Source of the DNA: Mycolicibacterium canariasense | GTDB taxonomy: Bacteria > Actinomycetota > Actinomycetes > Mycobacteriales > Mycobacteriaceae | Assembly: GCF_002101555.1 (NCBI RefSeq) | Contig: NZ_LQOL01000052.1 | Span: 248,001 to 312,000 of the forward strand | DNA: 64,000 nt | Reading direction: 5' to 3' | Part shown: positions 1 through 7,754 of the stretch, piece after piece | Layout of the letters: each line of letters opens with the position of its first letter | Position numbering within the stretch: position 1 is the first letter of the stretch | Notes under the pieces: model-generated | The model's database searches: none | The model's input: the letters and a program-made list of their open reading frames with translations, nothing else | Told to the model about the DNA's origin: nothing | Position numbers and translations under genes: made by a program

Positions 1-1356
1 ACCGGCGGCCGCCAGGGGCGCCAGCACCGGCCACATCCCCACCGCACGCGCTCGCCGGGTGATGATCCGCAGGATCGGCCGGCCGCCGGCGAGCAGCGCG
101 GCCACCGCGATCAGGCCGGTGGGCTGGATGCCGAGGGTGAACGCGGCGACCACGATCGCCAGGGCGACCGGGGTGAGCCGGCCCGACACGATGGCGCGTT
201 CGATGAGGACGTAGGTGATCAGCGCGCCGGTGGCGATCTGACCTTCGGGGCGCAGTCCGTTGTTGAAGGGCATCCAGGCAGCCAGCAAGACCAGCGCCGC
301 GGCCCACAGTGCGGCGCGGTTCGCCCGCACGGCCGGGCCCAGGCGCGGAATCACCTCGCGGGACAACAACACCCAGCACAGCAGGGCGCAGAGCAGATCC
401 GGCAGCCGCAACCACATGCTGGCGCGGCTCACGTGGGTCAGGTAGGCGATCAGGTCGTAGTACCAGCCGAACGGGTCTTCCGGGCTACCGAACCAGCGGA
501 AGTAGTTCGACATGTAGCCGGCCTGGCCCGCCACATTGGACATGCCGAATTGATAGCCGTCGTCGGAGGAGCCCGCCCCGGCGACGAACCAGAACACCGA
601 AACCGCGATCACGGTCGCGTCCGGCGCGCTGAAGCCACGCCAGCGCAACGGGACAACTCGTCGCATCCGCCGGCCGTCGCGCCGGTCCAACCGCCACAAC
701 GCCAGCAGCGCAAGGGCGGTCGCGGCGATGCCGATCACCATGGCGGCCCGCTTGATCGGTGCCGGTGCGCTGGTGTAGCGGGTGTCGATGGTTGCCGAGA
801 AGGACAGCCCGGCCGGTGCGGGTCCCCGCAGATCGGTGAACACCCCGACGATCTGCGGACGCAGATTCGGATCGGCGAAGCCGCTGCGCCACGGACCGCC
901 ACCGGCCGGATCGGGCAGTCCGGCGATGGCGGCGAAGGTGCCACGATCCGACGAGGTGATCTCGATGCGTCGACATGCCGGGTCGGCCATCCACTTTCGT
1001 GGCACGGCCGCCACCACCACGTTGCGGACCACCACGTCGACGCGTTCGCCCGTCACCGTGACGAACATGCCGTCGAGCCCCGCCCGTCTGCCCTCGGCCG
1101 GTGCGGTGCTCAGCACCAGTCCTCCGGCCGCGGGCATGTCACGGATCACCGCGCACGGCACCGTCGCGGTGAGCGCCACCGGGGTCAGGGTGATCAACGG
1201 CGCCGTGACATCCGAAAGCCGCTCGTGCTGAGGCCAATTCAACATCGCCGTCGTCTGACGGACCGGAAGCACGGGCACCAGTGCGCTCGCCAGCGCGCCG
1301 ATCACCCCCGCCACGACGGCCACCAGGGCCACCCACCGAATCCTCCGCCCACCCAT
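1..1356 (-). CDS. Emb-family arabinosyltransferase, 3' part outside window
   Basis: N-terminal 452 codons of an EmbA/B/C-type GT-C arabinosyltransferase; I read the frame codon by codon and it is open to the window edge. Family members are polytopic plasma-membrane enzymes that add arabinose from decaprenyl-phosphoryl-arabinose to arabinogalactan or lipoarabinomannan and are ethambutol targets. An N-terminal membrane segment is followed by a periplasmic region, then the catalytic GT-C acidic motif SSDDGYQFGM (Asp265-Asp266) and the family signature NYFRWFGSPEDPFGWYYDL. The sequence RLPDLLCALLCWVLLSRE resembles EmbC most. ATG start; see the promoter at 1364-1392. It is divergent from a TetR gene, whereas in the standard locus embC follows aftA, so this may be an extra emb paralogue. 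Which Emb it is cannot be settled without the C-terminus. Confidence 0.88.
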   Translation of the reverse strand, partial: MGGRRIRWVALVAVVAGVIGALASALVPVLPVRQTTAMLNWPQHERLSDVTAPLITLTPVALTATVPCAVIRDMPAAGGLVLSTAPAEGRRAGLDGMFVTVTGERVDVVVRNVVVAAVPRKWMADPACRRIEITSSDRGTFAAIAGLPDPAGGGPWRSGFADPNLRPQIVGVFTDLRGPAPAGLSFSATIDTRYTSAPAPIKRAAMVIGIAATALALLALWRLDRRDGRRMRRVVPLRWRGFSAPDATVIAVSVFWFVAGAGSSDDGYQFGMSNVAGQAGYMSNYFRWFGSPEDPFGWYYDLIAYLTHVSRASMWLRLPDLLCALLCWVLLSREVIPRLGPAVRANRAALWAAALVLLAAWMPFNNGLRPEGQIATGALITYVLIERAIVSGRLTPVALAIVVAAFTLGIQPTGLIAVAALLAGGRPILRIITRRARAVGMWPVLAPLAAAG

Positions 1357-1363
1357 CGTCCAA

Positions 1364-1392
1364 CGTTTAGTTGAAGCAAGTGTTACAGTCAA
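1364..1392 (-). promoter_or_regulatory. Putative promoter of the emb-type gene
   Basis: Read on the minus strand: TTGACT (1387-1392), a 17-nt spacer, then TAAACG (1364-1369), with 7 nt to the ATG. This fits a SigA-type promoter giving a leaderless or nearly leaderless mRNA. The -35 lies where the divergent TetR gene starts, so TetR binding here would control both genes. Hand-read, not computed. Confidence 0.45.
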
Positions 1393-1394
1393 GC

Positions 1395-2003
1395 GTGTCG
1401 CGGGCACCCGACCACGAGAAGCGCGAGGAACTCCTTACCGCCGCAGGTGCGGTCCTCGCGCGCACCGGGGTGCTCGACACCAGCCTGCGGACACTGGCCG
1501 CCGAGATGGGCACCAGTGCGCGAATGTTGGTGTACTACTTCGGAACCAAGGAGCAGTTGATCCTCGAGGTGCTCAATCGTCGGCAACGTGCGGCCATTCC
1601 GGAGACCGATGATCTGGAACTGCCCACCTCGATCGAGGCGCACCGGCAATGGTGCTTCGAGGATTGGCACGCCTGCACCCGCGGCGAGCGCAGGGATACG
1701 CTGCGCGTGGTCGAGCAGGTGTTCGGGGCGGCGTGCGGGCGCGACAGCCCGTACCGGGCTTACACCTGGGAAACGCTGTCGCTGCTGACGCGTAATTCGC
1801 AAGCGCGGCTGGAGGCGCTGGGCATGCCCACGCACGTGGCCGAAACCCGCTCGCGCATCGCGCTGGCCGCGTTCCAGGGATTCATCATCGAATTCTTCAC
1901 CGCCGACGACCCGTCCGTGGTGGACGAGACCTTCGCCCGCTTCGTCGACGAGTTCTTGCTGGCGCCCTTCGGCCCGTCAGCGCCCGGCCTCGGGCGCACC
2001 TGA
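1395..2003 (+). CDS. TetR/AcrR-family transcriptional regulator
   Basis: A 202-residue TetR-type repressor. The N-terminal DNA-binding domain carries the typical helix-turn-helix TLAAEMGTSARMLVYYFGTK (about residues 30-50); the C-terminal ligand-binding and dimerisation domain is variable and its ligand cannot be read. GTG 1395 is preferred because a TACAGT box (1384-1389) lies 5 nt upstream, fitting leaderless transcription. An in-frame TTG at 1371 would add 8 residues and place the divergent emb promoter inside the gene. The gene is head-to-head with the emb-type gene 38 nt away and 128 nt upstream of the catalase. It most likely controls the emb-type gene, itself, or both. Confidence 0.8.
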   Translation: MSRAPDHEKREELLTAAGAVLARTGVLDTSLRTLAAEMGTSARMLVYYFGTKEQLILEVLNRRQRAAIPETDDLELPTSIEAHRQWCFEDWHACTRGERRDTLRVVEQVFGAACGRDSPYRAYTWETLSLLTRNSQARLEALGMPTHVAETRSRIALAAFQGFIIEFFTADDPSVVDETFARFVDEFLLAPFGPSAPGLGRT

Positions 2004-2061
2004 ACCGGTTCGCTCAGCGGGCGGCGCGACCGGGCGGTCCGGGATGGATCCGACCGATTGT

Positions 2062-2086
2062 GGATAGCACCGGCCGATCCGGGGTA
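2062..2086 (+). promoter_or_regulatory. SigF-like promoter upstream of catalase
   Basis: GGATA (2062-2066), 15 nt, GGGTA (2082-2086). The mycobacterial SigF consensus is roughly GGWWT-N15-17-GGGTA. The same N15 spacing occurs upstream of the hemerythrin gene and the NAGGN operon in this window. A start near 2094 would give a leader of about 38 nt to the catalase ATG. Confidence 0.4.
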
Positions 2087-2131
2087 CCCCGAGGGGCGCA
2101 GCCTAACGCCGCTTGAGATAGGGAAACACGA

Positions 2132-3586
2132 ATGACCGAAAAGTATGCGACCACCGACGCCGGTGCCCCGGTTCCCAGCTTCGAACACTCCCTGACCGTC
2201 GGACCGGACGGGCCGATCCTGCTGCAAGACCACTACCTGATCGAGCAGATGGCCAACTTCAACCGCGAGCGCATCGCGGAGCGCCAGCCGCACGCCAAAG
2301 GGGGCGGCGCGTTCGGCACGTTCGAGGTGACCCACGACGTCAGCGCGTTCACCCGGGCGGCGTTTCTGCAGCCCGGCACCAAGACCGAGATGGTGGCCCG
2401 GTTCTCCACCGTGGCCGGTGAGCGCGGCAGCCCGGACACCTGGCGCGATCCGCGCGGCTTTGCGCTGAAGTTCTACACCTCCGAGGGTAACTTCGACATG
2501 GTCGGCAACAACACCCCGGTGTTCTTCGTCCGGGACCCGATGAAATTCCAGAACTTCATCCGGTCGCAGAAACGCCTGCAGTCGAGCAACCTTCGCGACC
2601 ACCACATGCAGTGGGACTTCTGGACGTTGTCGCCGGAGTCCGCGCACCAGGTCACCTGGCTGATGGGGGACCGCGGCATCCCCAAGTCGTGGCGGCACAT
2701 GAACGGCTACTCCAGCCACACCTACAGCTGGCTCAACGCCGCCGGCGAGATGTTCTGGGTCAAGTACCACTTCAAGACCGACCAGGGCATCGAGTTCCTC
2801 ACCCAGGAGGAGGGCGACGAGATGGCCGGCATCGACGGCGACGCCCATCAACGCGATCTGTTCACCGCGATCGAGGGCGGCAACTTCCCGAGCTGGACCC
2901 TGCAGGTGCAGATCATGCCGTTCGAGGATGCCAAGACCTACCGGTTCAATCCCTTCGACCTGACCAAGGTCTGGCCGCACTCCGACTACCCGCTCCACGA
3001 GGTGGGCCGAATGACGTTGAACCGCAACGTCACGGACTATCACGCCGAGATCGAGCAGGCCGCCTTCGAGCCGAACAACCTGGTTCCCGGCACCGGTTTG
3101 AGCCCGGACAAGATGCTGTTGGCCCGTGGCTTCTCCTACAGCGACGCGCACCGGCACCGGCTCGGGGTGAACTACAAGCAGATCCCGGTCAACACGCCGA
3201 AGGTGGAGGTGCACAGCTACTCCAAGGACGGCGCGATGCGGATCCGCAACGTCACCGATCCGGTGTACGTGCCGAACTCGATGGGTGGTCCCGGCGCCGA
3301 CCCCGCACGCACCGCGGAGGTGCACTGGGCCGCCGACGGCGACATGGTCCGCACCGCTTACGCGCTCCGCGCGGACGACGACGACTGGGGTCAAGCCGGC
3401 ACGATGGTGCGCGAGGTGCTCGACGACGAGGCTCGGGAGCGCTTGGCGCACAATATCGTCGGACACGTCTCCAAGGGCGTCAAGGAGCCGGTGCTGTCAC
3501 GGGTATTCGAATATTGGCGCAACGTCGACCCCGATCTGGGCAAGAAGATCGAGGAGGGCGTGCGTGGCGGGCCCCAGCCGGGCTAG
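2132..3586 (+). CDS. katA: Monofunctional heme catalase
   Basis: Clade-3 small-subunit catalase, 484 residues, the usual size; dismutates hydrogen peroxide in the cytoplasm. Visible catalytic residues are distal His54 in ERQPHAKGGGAFG and Asn127 in MVGNNTPVFF. The proximal heme-ligand Tyr sits in RGFSYSDAHRHRLG, a variant of the usual RLFSYxDxxxxRLG. The substrate-channel and NADPH-region sequence FRDPMKF-type stretch (VRDPMKFQNFI) is present. The 3' end overlaps the stop of the convergent aldo/keto reductase by 4 nt. Upstream lies a SigF-like promoter, in keeping with stress-inducible catalases of mycobacteria; that regulation is inferred. Confidence 0.95.
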   Translation: MTEKYATTDAGAPVPSFEHSLTVGPDGPILLQDHYLIEQMANFNRERIAERQPHAKGGGAFGTFEVTHDVSAFTRAAFLQPGTKTEMVARFSTVAGERGSPDTWRDPRGFALKFYTSEGNFDMVGNNTPVFFVRDPMKFQNFIRSQKRLQSSNLRDHHMQWDFWTLSPESAHQVTWLMGDRGIPKSWRHMNGYSSHTYSWLNAAGEMFWVKYHFKTDQGIEFLTQEEGDEMAGIDGDAHQRDLFTAIEGGNFPSWTLQVQIMPFEDAKTYRFNPFDLTKVWPHSDYPLHEVGRMTLNRNVTDYHAEIEQAAFEPNNLVPGTGLSPDKMLLARGFSYSDAHRHRLGVNYKQIPVNTPKVEVHSYSKDGAMRIRNVTDPVYVPNSMGGPGADPARTAEVHWAADGDMVRTAYALRADDDDWGQAGTMVREVLDDEARERLAHNIVGHVSKGVKEPVLSRVFEYWRNVDPDLGKKIEEGVRGGPQPG

Positions 3587-4422
3587 CTGCCGGTGTAGGT
3601 GGCGGGGTCGGGGCGGTACCGGGTGCCGTCATCGAGAGCGCCCAGGGTGTCCATGTGCGTGGCGGTCAGCTCGAAATCGAACACATCGATGTTCTGTGCG
3701 ATCCGCTCCGGCGACGACGAGCGGGGGATCACCACGTTGCCCAGCTGCAGGCTCCACCGGATGAGCACCTGCGCCGGGGTCTTGCCGTACTCGGCCGCGA
3801 TGGCCGTGACGGCCGGATGCTCCAGCAGCTTGCCGACCCCGAGCGGGCTGTAGGCCTCGGTGACGATGTTGCGTTCGGCATGGACCGCGCGCAGCGCAGC
3901 CTGGTTGAGCAACGGATGCAACTCCACTTGGTTGATCACCGGGCTGACGTAGCTCAGGTCGATGATGGTGGACAGCTCCTCGGCGCCGAAGTTGCACACC
4001 CCGATCGACTTGGTGAACTTCTCGCCCTGCAGCCGCATCAGGCCGCCCCAGCTGTCGACGTACTTGCTGGTGTCCCCGCCGGGCCAGTGGATGAGATACA
4101 GGTCCAGGTATTCCAGGCCGAGACGCTCCAGGCTGGCCTTGGCGGCGTCCTGGCTGGACTGGAAACCCTGGTCGGCGGTGGCCAGCTTGGTGGTGACGAA
4201 GATCTCGGCGCGCGGCACACCCGATGCCGCGATGGCCCGCCCCACGCCCGCCTCGTTGCCGTACGACGCGGCGGTATCGATAAGGCGCACACCGATTTCC
4301 AGTGCGGCGGATACCGCACGCTCGGCTTCGGCGTCGGAGAGTTCTCCCACACCGACGCCCAGCGCCGGGATCGTGTTTGCATCGCTGAGCCCGATGTTGG
4401 GCACTGCAGCGGCCGAGGTCAT
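3583..4422 (-). CDS. Aldo/keto reductase (Rv2971-type), first copy
   Basis: NADPH-dependent aldo/keto reductase, 279 residues, a (beta/alpha)8 barrel. The catalytic tetrad can be placed: Asp and Tyr in LIDTAASYGNE, Lys in VTTKLA, His in YLIHWPG. The C-terminal cofactor segment VVIPRSSSPERIAQN is intact. Members reduce small aldehydes and alpha-ketoaldehydes such as methylglyoxal; the physiological substrate is not readable. It lies 5 nt after a second, homologous reductase on the same strand, so the two form a tandem duplicated operon. Its stop overlaps the convergent catalase stop. Confidence 0.93.
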   Translation of the reverse strand: MTSAAAVPNIGLSDANTIPALGVGVGELSDAEAERAVSAALEIGVRLIDTAASYGNEAGVGRAIAASGVPRAEIFVTTKLATADQGFQSSQDAAKASLERLGLEYLDLYLIHWPGGDTSKYVDSWGGLMRLQGEKFTKSIGVCNFGAEELSTIIDLSYVSPVINQVELHPLLNQAALRAVHAERNIVTEAYSPLGVGKLLEHPAVTAIAAEYGKTPAQVLIRWSLQLGNVVIPRSSSPERIAQNIDVFDFELTATHMDTLGALDDGTRYRPDPATYTGS

Positions 4423-4427
4423 GTCAC

Positions 4428-5267
4428 CTACCCTGTGAAATTGAACGTGCGTGGATCGGGACCCAGCCGCGTCCCGTTGTCGAGCGTGGCGATGGATGCG
4501 ATGTCCTGGTCTCCGAGTTCGAAATCGAACACGTCGAAATTACTCGCGATCCGGTCCGGGTTCACCGACTTCGGGATGACGATATTACCCAGTTGGATGT
4601 GCCATCTGATCAGTACCTGGGCGGGTGTTTTGCCGTGCGTTCCGGCGATCGCGGTGACCACGGGATCGGACAGCAACCCGCCCTGGCCCAGGGGGCTCCA
4701 CGCCTCGGTGGCGATGCCCAGTTCGGCGTGCAGGTCGCGCAGCTCCTGCTGGGGCAACCGCGGGTGCAGTTCGATCTGGTTGACCGCCGGGACGATCCCG
4801 GTGGCGTCGACGAGGGTGCGCAGATGCTCGGGCGCGAAGTTGCTCACGCCGATCGACCGGACCCGGCCCTGCTCGCGCAGGTGGGCCAGCGCCTTGAAGG
4901 AATCCACGAACAGATTCGCCTCCGGCACCGGCCAATGGATGAGATAGAGGTCGACATAGTCGACCCCGAGCCGTTCGGCGCTGGTGTCGAACGCCGCCAG
5001 CGCCTTGTCGTAGCCCTGATCGGCGTTCCACAGCTTGGTGACCACGAACACCTCGTCGCGCGCCACGCCGGACGATCTGAGGGCGTGACCGACCTCGGTC
5101 TCGTTGCCGTACACGGCGGCGGTGTCGATGTGGCGGTAGCCCGTCGCCAGCGCCGCTTCGACGGCGCGCTGCGTCTCCTCCGGAGGCGTCTGCCAGACTC
5201 CCAGACCGACGGTGGGGATCGAGTTGCCGTCGTTGAGCGCAATCCTGGGTTGGGTAGGGGAAGTCAT
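4428..5267 (-). CDS. Aldo/keto reductase (Rv2971-type), second copy
   Basis: Paralogue of the downstream reductase, also 279 residues. Tetrad: Asp/Tyr in HIDTAAVYGNE, Lys in VVTKLWN, His in YLIHWPV; cofactor loop VIPKSVNPDRIASN. The ATG at 5265-5267 was chosen because it gives a product the same length as its partner and starts MTSPTQPRIAL in register with it. A longer frame upstream would run into lipN. It is divergent from lipN with the two start codons sharing the same CATG. First gene of the two-gene reductase operon. Confidence 0.93.
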   Translation of the reverse strand: MTSPTQPRIALNDGNSIPTVGLGVWQTPPEETQRAVEAALATGYRHIDTAAVYGNETEVGHALRSSGVARDEVFVVTKLWNADQGYDKALAAFDTSAERLGVDYVDLYLIHWPVPEANLFVDSFKALAHLREQGRVRSIGVSNFAPEHLRTLVDATGIVPAVNQIELHPRLPQQELRDLHAELGIATEAWSPLGQGGLLSDPVVTAIAGTHGKTPAQVLIRWHIQLGNIVIPKSVNPDRIASNFDVFDFELGDQDIASIATLDNGTRLGPDPRTFNFTG

Positions 5268-6348
5268 GACGCAGAGTCTGCCAGCACGTCGCAATCCGGG
5301 GCGGGTCAGGCTGTTCACCGCCGCTGCCATGGGGCGTATCGGGATACCGGTGATGGCGAGAATCCCGGATCCGCTCAAACGGCTGCTGCTCGGGCGCCGC
5401 ACCGTCACCGTCGACGGCAACACCCTCGACACGTCGCTGCAGCTGATGCTCACCGCGCAGCGGTTGTCCAAGGTCTCCGGGCTGGTCGCCAGTTCGGAGG
5501 TAGCCGTCGCGCGTACTCAGCTGAACCGGGCCGGAAAGGCGTTCCGCTCACCGGTCGTGGTCGCGGCCCGCGATTTCACCATCGCCGGACCGGCCGGGGC
5601 CATCCCGGTGCGGCATTACCGCGCGGCCGACGGTGCCCCGCTGCTGGTCTTCTATCACGGCGGCGGCTTCGTCCTCGGCGGCCTGGACAGCCACGACGCG
5701 TTGTGCCGGCGGATCAGCCGCGACGCCGGCGTGCACGTCCTCAGTGTCGACTACCGGCTGGCGCCCGAACACAAGGCGCCCGCGGCGGCCGAGGACGCCG
5801 ACGCGGCCTACCGCTGGGCTCTGGAGCACGCGGCCGAGCTCGGCGCCGATCCCGACAAGGTGGCCGTCGGTGGCGACAGTGCCGGCGGCAACCTGGCCGC
5901 GGTGGTCACCCAATCCGCCCGGGCCGACGGGGTGCGGCTGCCGGTACTGCAGTTCCTGCTCTACCCGGTCACCGATTTCGGGAGCACGACGGTGTCCAAG
6001 ACGCTGTTCGCCGAGGGGTACTTCCTGAGGAGGGCCGATATGGACTGGTTTCACGGCCACTACTTGGGGGGTGCGGCCGTCGAGGGCTCCGATCCGCGGG
6101 TGGCACCACTGCTGGCCACCGACCTGTCCGGGCTGTCGCCGGCGTTGGTGGCCACCGGCGGGTTCGACCCGCTGCGCGACGAGGGCCGGGCGTACGCGCA
6201 GGCCCTCGCGGCGGCCGGGGTGCCCGTCGACTGGCGTGAGTACGGCTCGCTGGTGCACGCTTTCGCGAATTTCTTCCCGCTCGGAGGTGGCAGCGAGGCG
6301 GCGATCGCCGATCTGACCTCGGCGCTGCGGGCCCATCTGAGCCGGTAG
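5266..6348 (+). CDS. lipN: LipN-like carboxylesterase (HSL family)
   Basis: Alpha/beta-hydrolase of the hormone-sensitive-lipase family, 360 residues. Oxyanion-hole motif YHGGGFVLGG, nucleophile elbow GGDSAGGNLA, acid Asp in GGFDPLRDEG and His in LVHAFANFF are all present. The N-terminus MTQSLPARR matches the remembered M. tuberculosis LipN (MTKSLPG), which supports the ATG at 5266. LipN enzymes hydrolyse short-chain esters; the natural substrate is uncertain. The last codons hold the -10 box of the next gene. Confidence 0.92.
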   Translation: MTQSLPARRNPGRVRLFTAAAMGRIGIPVMARIPDPLKRLLLGRRTVTVDGNTLDTSLQLMLTAQRLSKVSGLVASSEVAVARTQLNRAGKAFRSPVVVAARDFTIAGPAGAIPVRHYRAADGAPLLVFYHGGGFVLGGLDSHDALCRRISRDAGVHVLSVDYRLAPEHKAPAAAEDADAAYRWALEHAAELGADPDKVAVGGDSAGGNLAAVVTQSARADGVRLPVLQFLLYPVTDFGSTTVSKTLFAEGYFLRRADMDWFHGHYLGGAAVEGSDPRVAPLLATDLSGLSPALVATGGFDPLRDEGRAYAQALAAAGVPVDWREYGSLVHAFANFFPLGGGSEAAIADLTSALRAHLSR

Positions 6349-6351
6349 GCT
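6346..6351 (+). promoter_or_regulatory. -10 box for leaderless DsbA-like gene
   Basis: TAGGCT overlapping the lipN stop codon, 6 nt before the GTG at 6358. It places a predicted transcription start at the start codon. TANNNT is the mycobacterial -10 consensus. Confidence 0.45.
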
Positions 6352-6357
6352 GCATCC

Positions 6358-7089
6358 GTGGCGAACAAACCCAAGAAGCAGGCCAGCTACGACCTCAAGG
6401 CCGCCGACCGCAAGCGCAATCTGCTCATCCAGATCGGATTGACCTCCGTGGTCGTCGTGTTCGCCGTGGCGCTGGTCCTCTACATCGTGATGTCCGGTGA
6501 CAAGAAGCCGCCGGCCGGTGAGGCCAAGTCCATCCGGGTGACCTCGAGCAAGCTCATCACCAAGGAGGGCACGTCCGACCCCAAGGTCGTGCTGTCCATG
6601 TACGAGGACTTCCTGTGCCCGCACTGCGGCGCGTTCGAGAAGCAGTTCGGCCCCACGGTGAGCAAGCTCATCGACAGCGGTGCGGTGGCCGCGGACTACT
6701 ACATGGTCGCGATCCTGGACGCGCCGAGTAATCAGAACTACCCGTCCCGGGCCGGCGGTGCCGCCTACTGCGTCGCCGACGAATCGATCGACGCGTTCCG
6801 CCGCTTCCACGCCGCGATGTACGCGCAGCAGCCCAACGAGACGGCGACGACCTTCCCGACCAACGAGCAGATCATCGAGACCGCGCGCCAGGCGGGGGCG
6901 GCCGGCAAGGTGCCCGACTGCATCAACAAGGGCAAGTACGTCGACCTGGTGCAGGGGCTGGCGCAGGCCACGAAGATCAATTCCACCCCGACCGTCCGTA
7001 TCAACGGTGAGGACTACCAGTTCAGCACGCCCGATGCGCTGGTCGCCAAGGTCAAGGAGATCGTCGGCGACGTGCCGGGGATGTCGTGA
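6358..7089 (+). CDS. DsbA-like membrane-anchored thiol oxidoreductase (Rv2969c-type)
   Basis: 243 residues: a basic cytoplasmic N-terminus, one membrane anchor (about residues 22-46), then a periplasmic thioredoxin-fold domain with the active site CPHC in EDFLCPHCGAF and the cis-proline loop INSTPTVRING. It forms disulfides in exported proteins and is reoxidised by VKOR. The next gene encodes that VKOR and overlaps it by GTGA, so the two are translationally coupled. An additional cysteine pair (AYCVADE, PDCINKG) is typical of the actinobacterial type. GTG start with a leaderless-type -10 box. Confidence 0.93.
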   Translation: MANKPKKQASYDLKAADRKRNLLIQIGLTSVVVVFAVALVLYIVMSGDKKPPAGEAKSIRVTSSKLITKEGTSDPKVVLSMYEDFLCPHCGAFEKQFGPTVSKLIDSGAVAADYYMVAILDAPSNQNYPSRAGGAAYCVADESIDAFRRFHAAMYAQQPNETATTFPTNEQIIETARQAGAAGKVPDCINKGKYVDLVQGLAQATKINSTPTVRINGEDYQFSTPDALVAKVKEIVGDVPGMS

Positions 7090-7718
7090 CCGCAGCACCC
7101 GCGGCGGACGCCGCCGACATCGAGGAGCCCGGCGGCGAGGCGTCCGACACCGGGGTGCGCCCGGCCAGCGCCTGGTGGGTGCTCATCGCCGGCATCGTCG
7201 GATTGGCGGCGGCGCTGACGCTGACGATCGAGAAGATCGAGATCCTGATCAATCCGGCCTACGTGCCGTCCTGCAGCATCAACCCGGTGTTGTCCTGCGG
7301 ATCGGTGATGATCACCCCGCAGGCCTCGGTGTTCGGATTTCCCAACCCGCTCATCGGTATCGGCGCGTTCAGCGTCGTGGTGGTGACCGGGGTGCTCGCG
7401 GTGGCCAAGGTGCGCCTGCCCCGCTGGTACTGGACCGGGTTGACGATCGGCAGCGGGCTGGGCGTGGTGTTCGTCCACTGGCTGATCTTCCAGAGCCTGT
7501 ACCGGATCGGTGCGTTGTGCCCGTACTGCATGGTCGTCTGGTCGGTGACCATCCCGCTGTTCGTGGTGGCGGCGTCCATCGCCGGGCGCGGGGAGACCGC
7601 CACCGGTCCGGCCCGGCTGCTCTACCAGTGGCGGTGGTCGCTGGTGGTGCTCTGGTTCACCTCACTGGTGTTGATGATCCTGGTGAGGTTCTGGAATTAT
7701 TGGTCAACCCTTTTGTAA
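7086..7718 (+). CDS. Vitamin K epoxide reductase family protein (Rv2968c-type)
   Basis: Bacterial VKOR, 210 residues, with about five membrane helices. Loop cysteines CSINPVLSC and the active-site CPYC (in IGALCPYCMVV) are present. It oxidises the DsbA partner and passes electrons to menaquinone, doing the job of DsbB in actinobacteria. It overlaps the DsbA-like gene by 4 nt (GTGA). Pyruvate carboxylase follows 36 nt later from its own -10 box. Confidence 0.94.
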   Translation: MTAAPAADAADIEEPGGEASDTGVRPASAWWVLIAGIVGLAAALTLTIEKIEILINPAYVPSCSINPVLSCGSVMITPQASVFGFPNPLIGIGAFSVVVVTGVLAVAKVRLPRWYWTGLTIGSGLGVVFVHWLIFQSLYRIGALCPYCMVVWSVTIPLFVVAASIAGRGETATGPARLLYQWRWSLVVLWFTSLVLMILVRFWNYWSTLL

Positions 7719-7741
7719 CACCGGGGTTACGGCGAGAAAGT

Positions 7742-7747
7742 TAGGGT
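7742..7747 (+). promoter_or_regulatory. -10 box for leaderless pyc
   Basis: TAGGGT, 7 nt before the GTG of pyc at 7755. It fits a leaderless transcript; I saw no good -35 at the expected distance. Confidence 0.45.
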
Positions 7748-7754
7748 TCACCTC

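Noticed and set aside
1760..3466. Long open frame on the minus strand opposite katA (568 codons)
   Set aside because: It is antisense to a complete catalase, has a shadow composition rich in Arg, Gly, Val and His, and shows no recognisable domain.
5231..5256. CGTTG-N16-GGGTA before lipN as a SigF promoter
   Set aside because: The -35 element matches poorly and it lies inside the aldo/keto reductase coding sequence.
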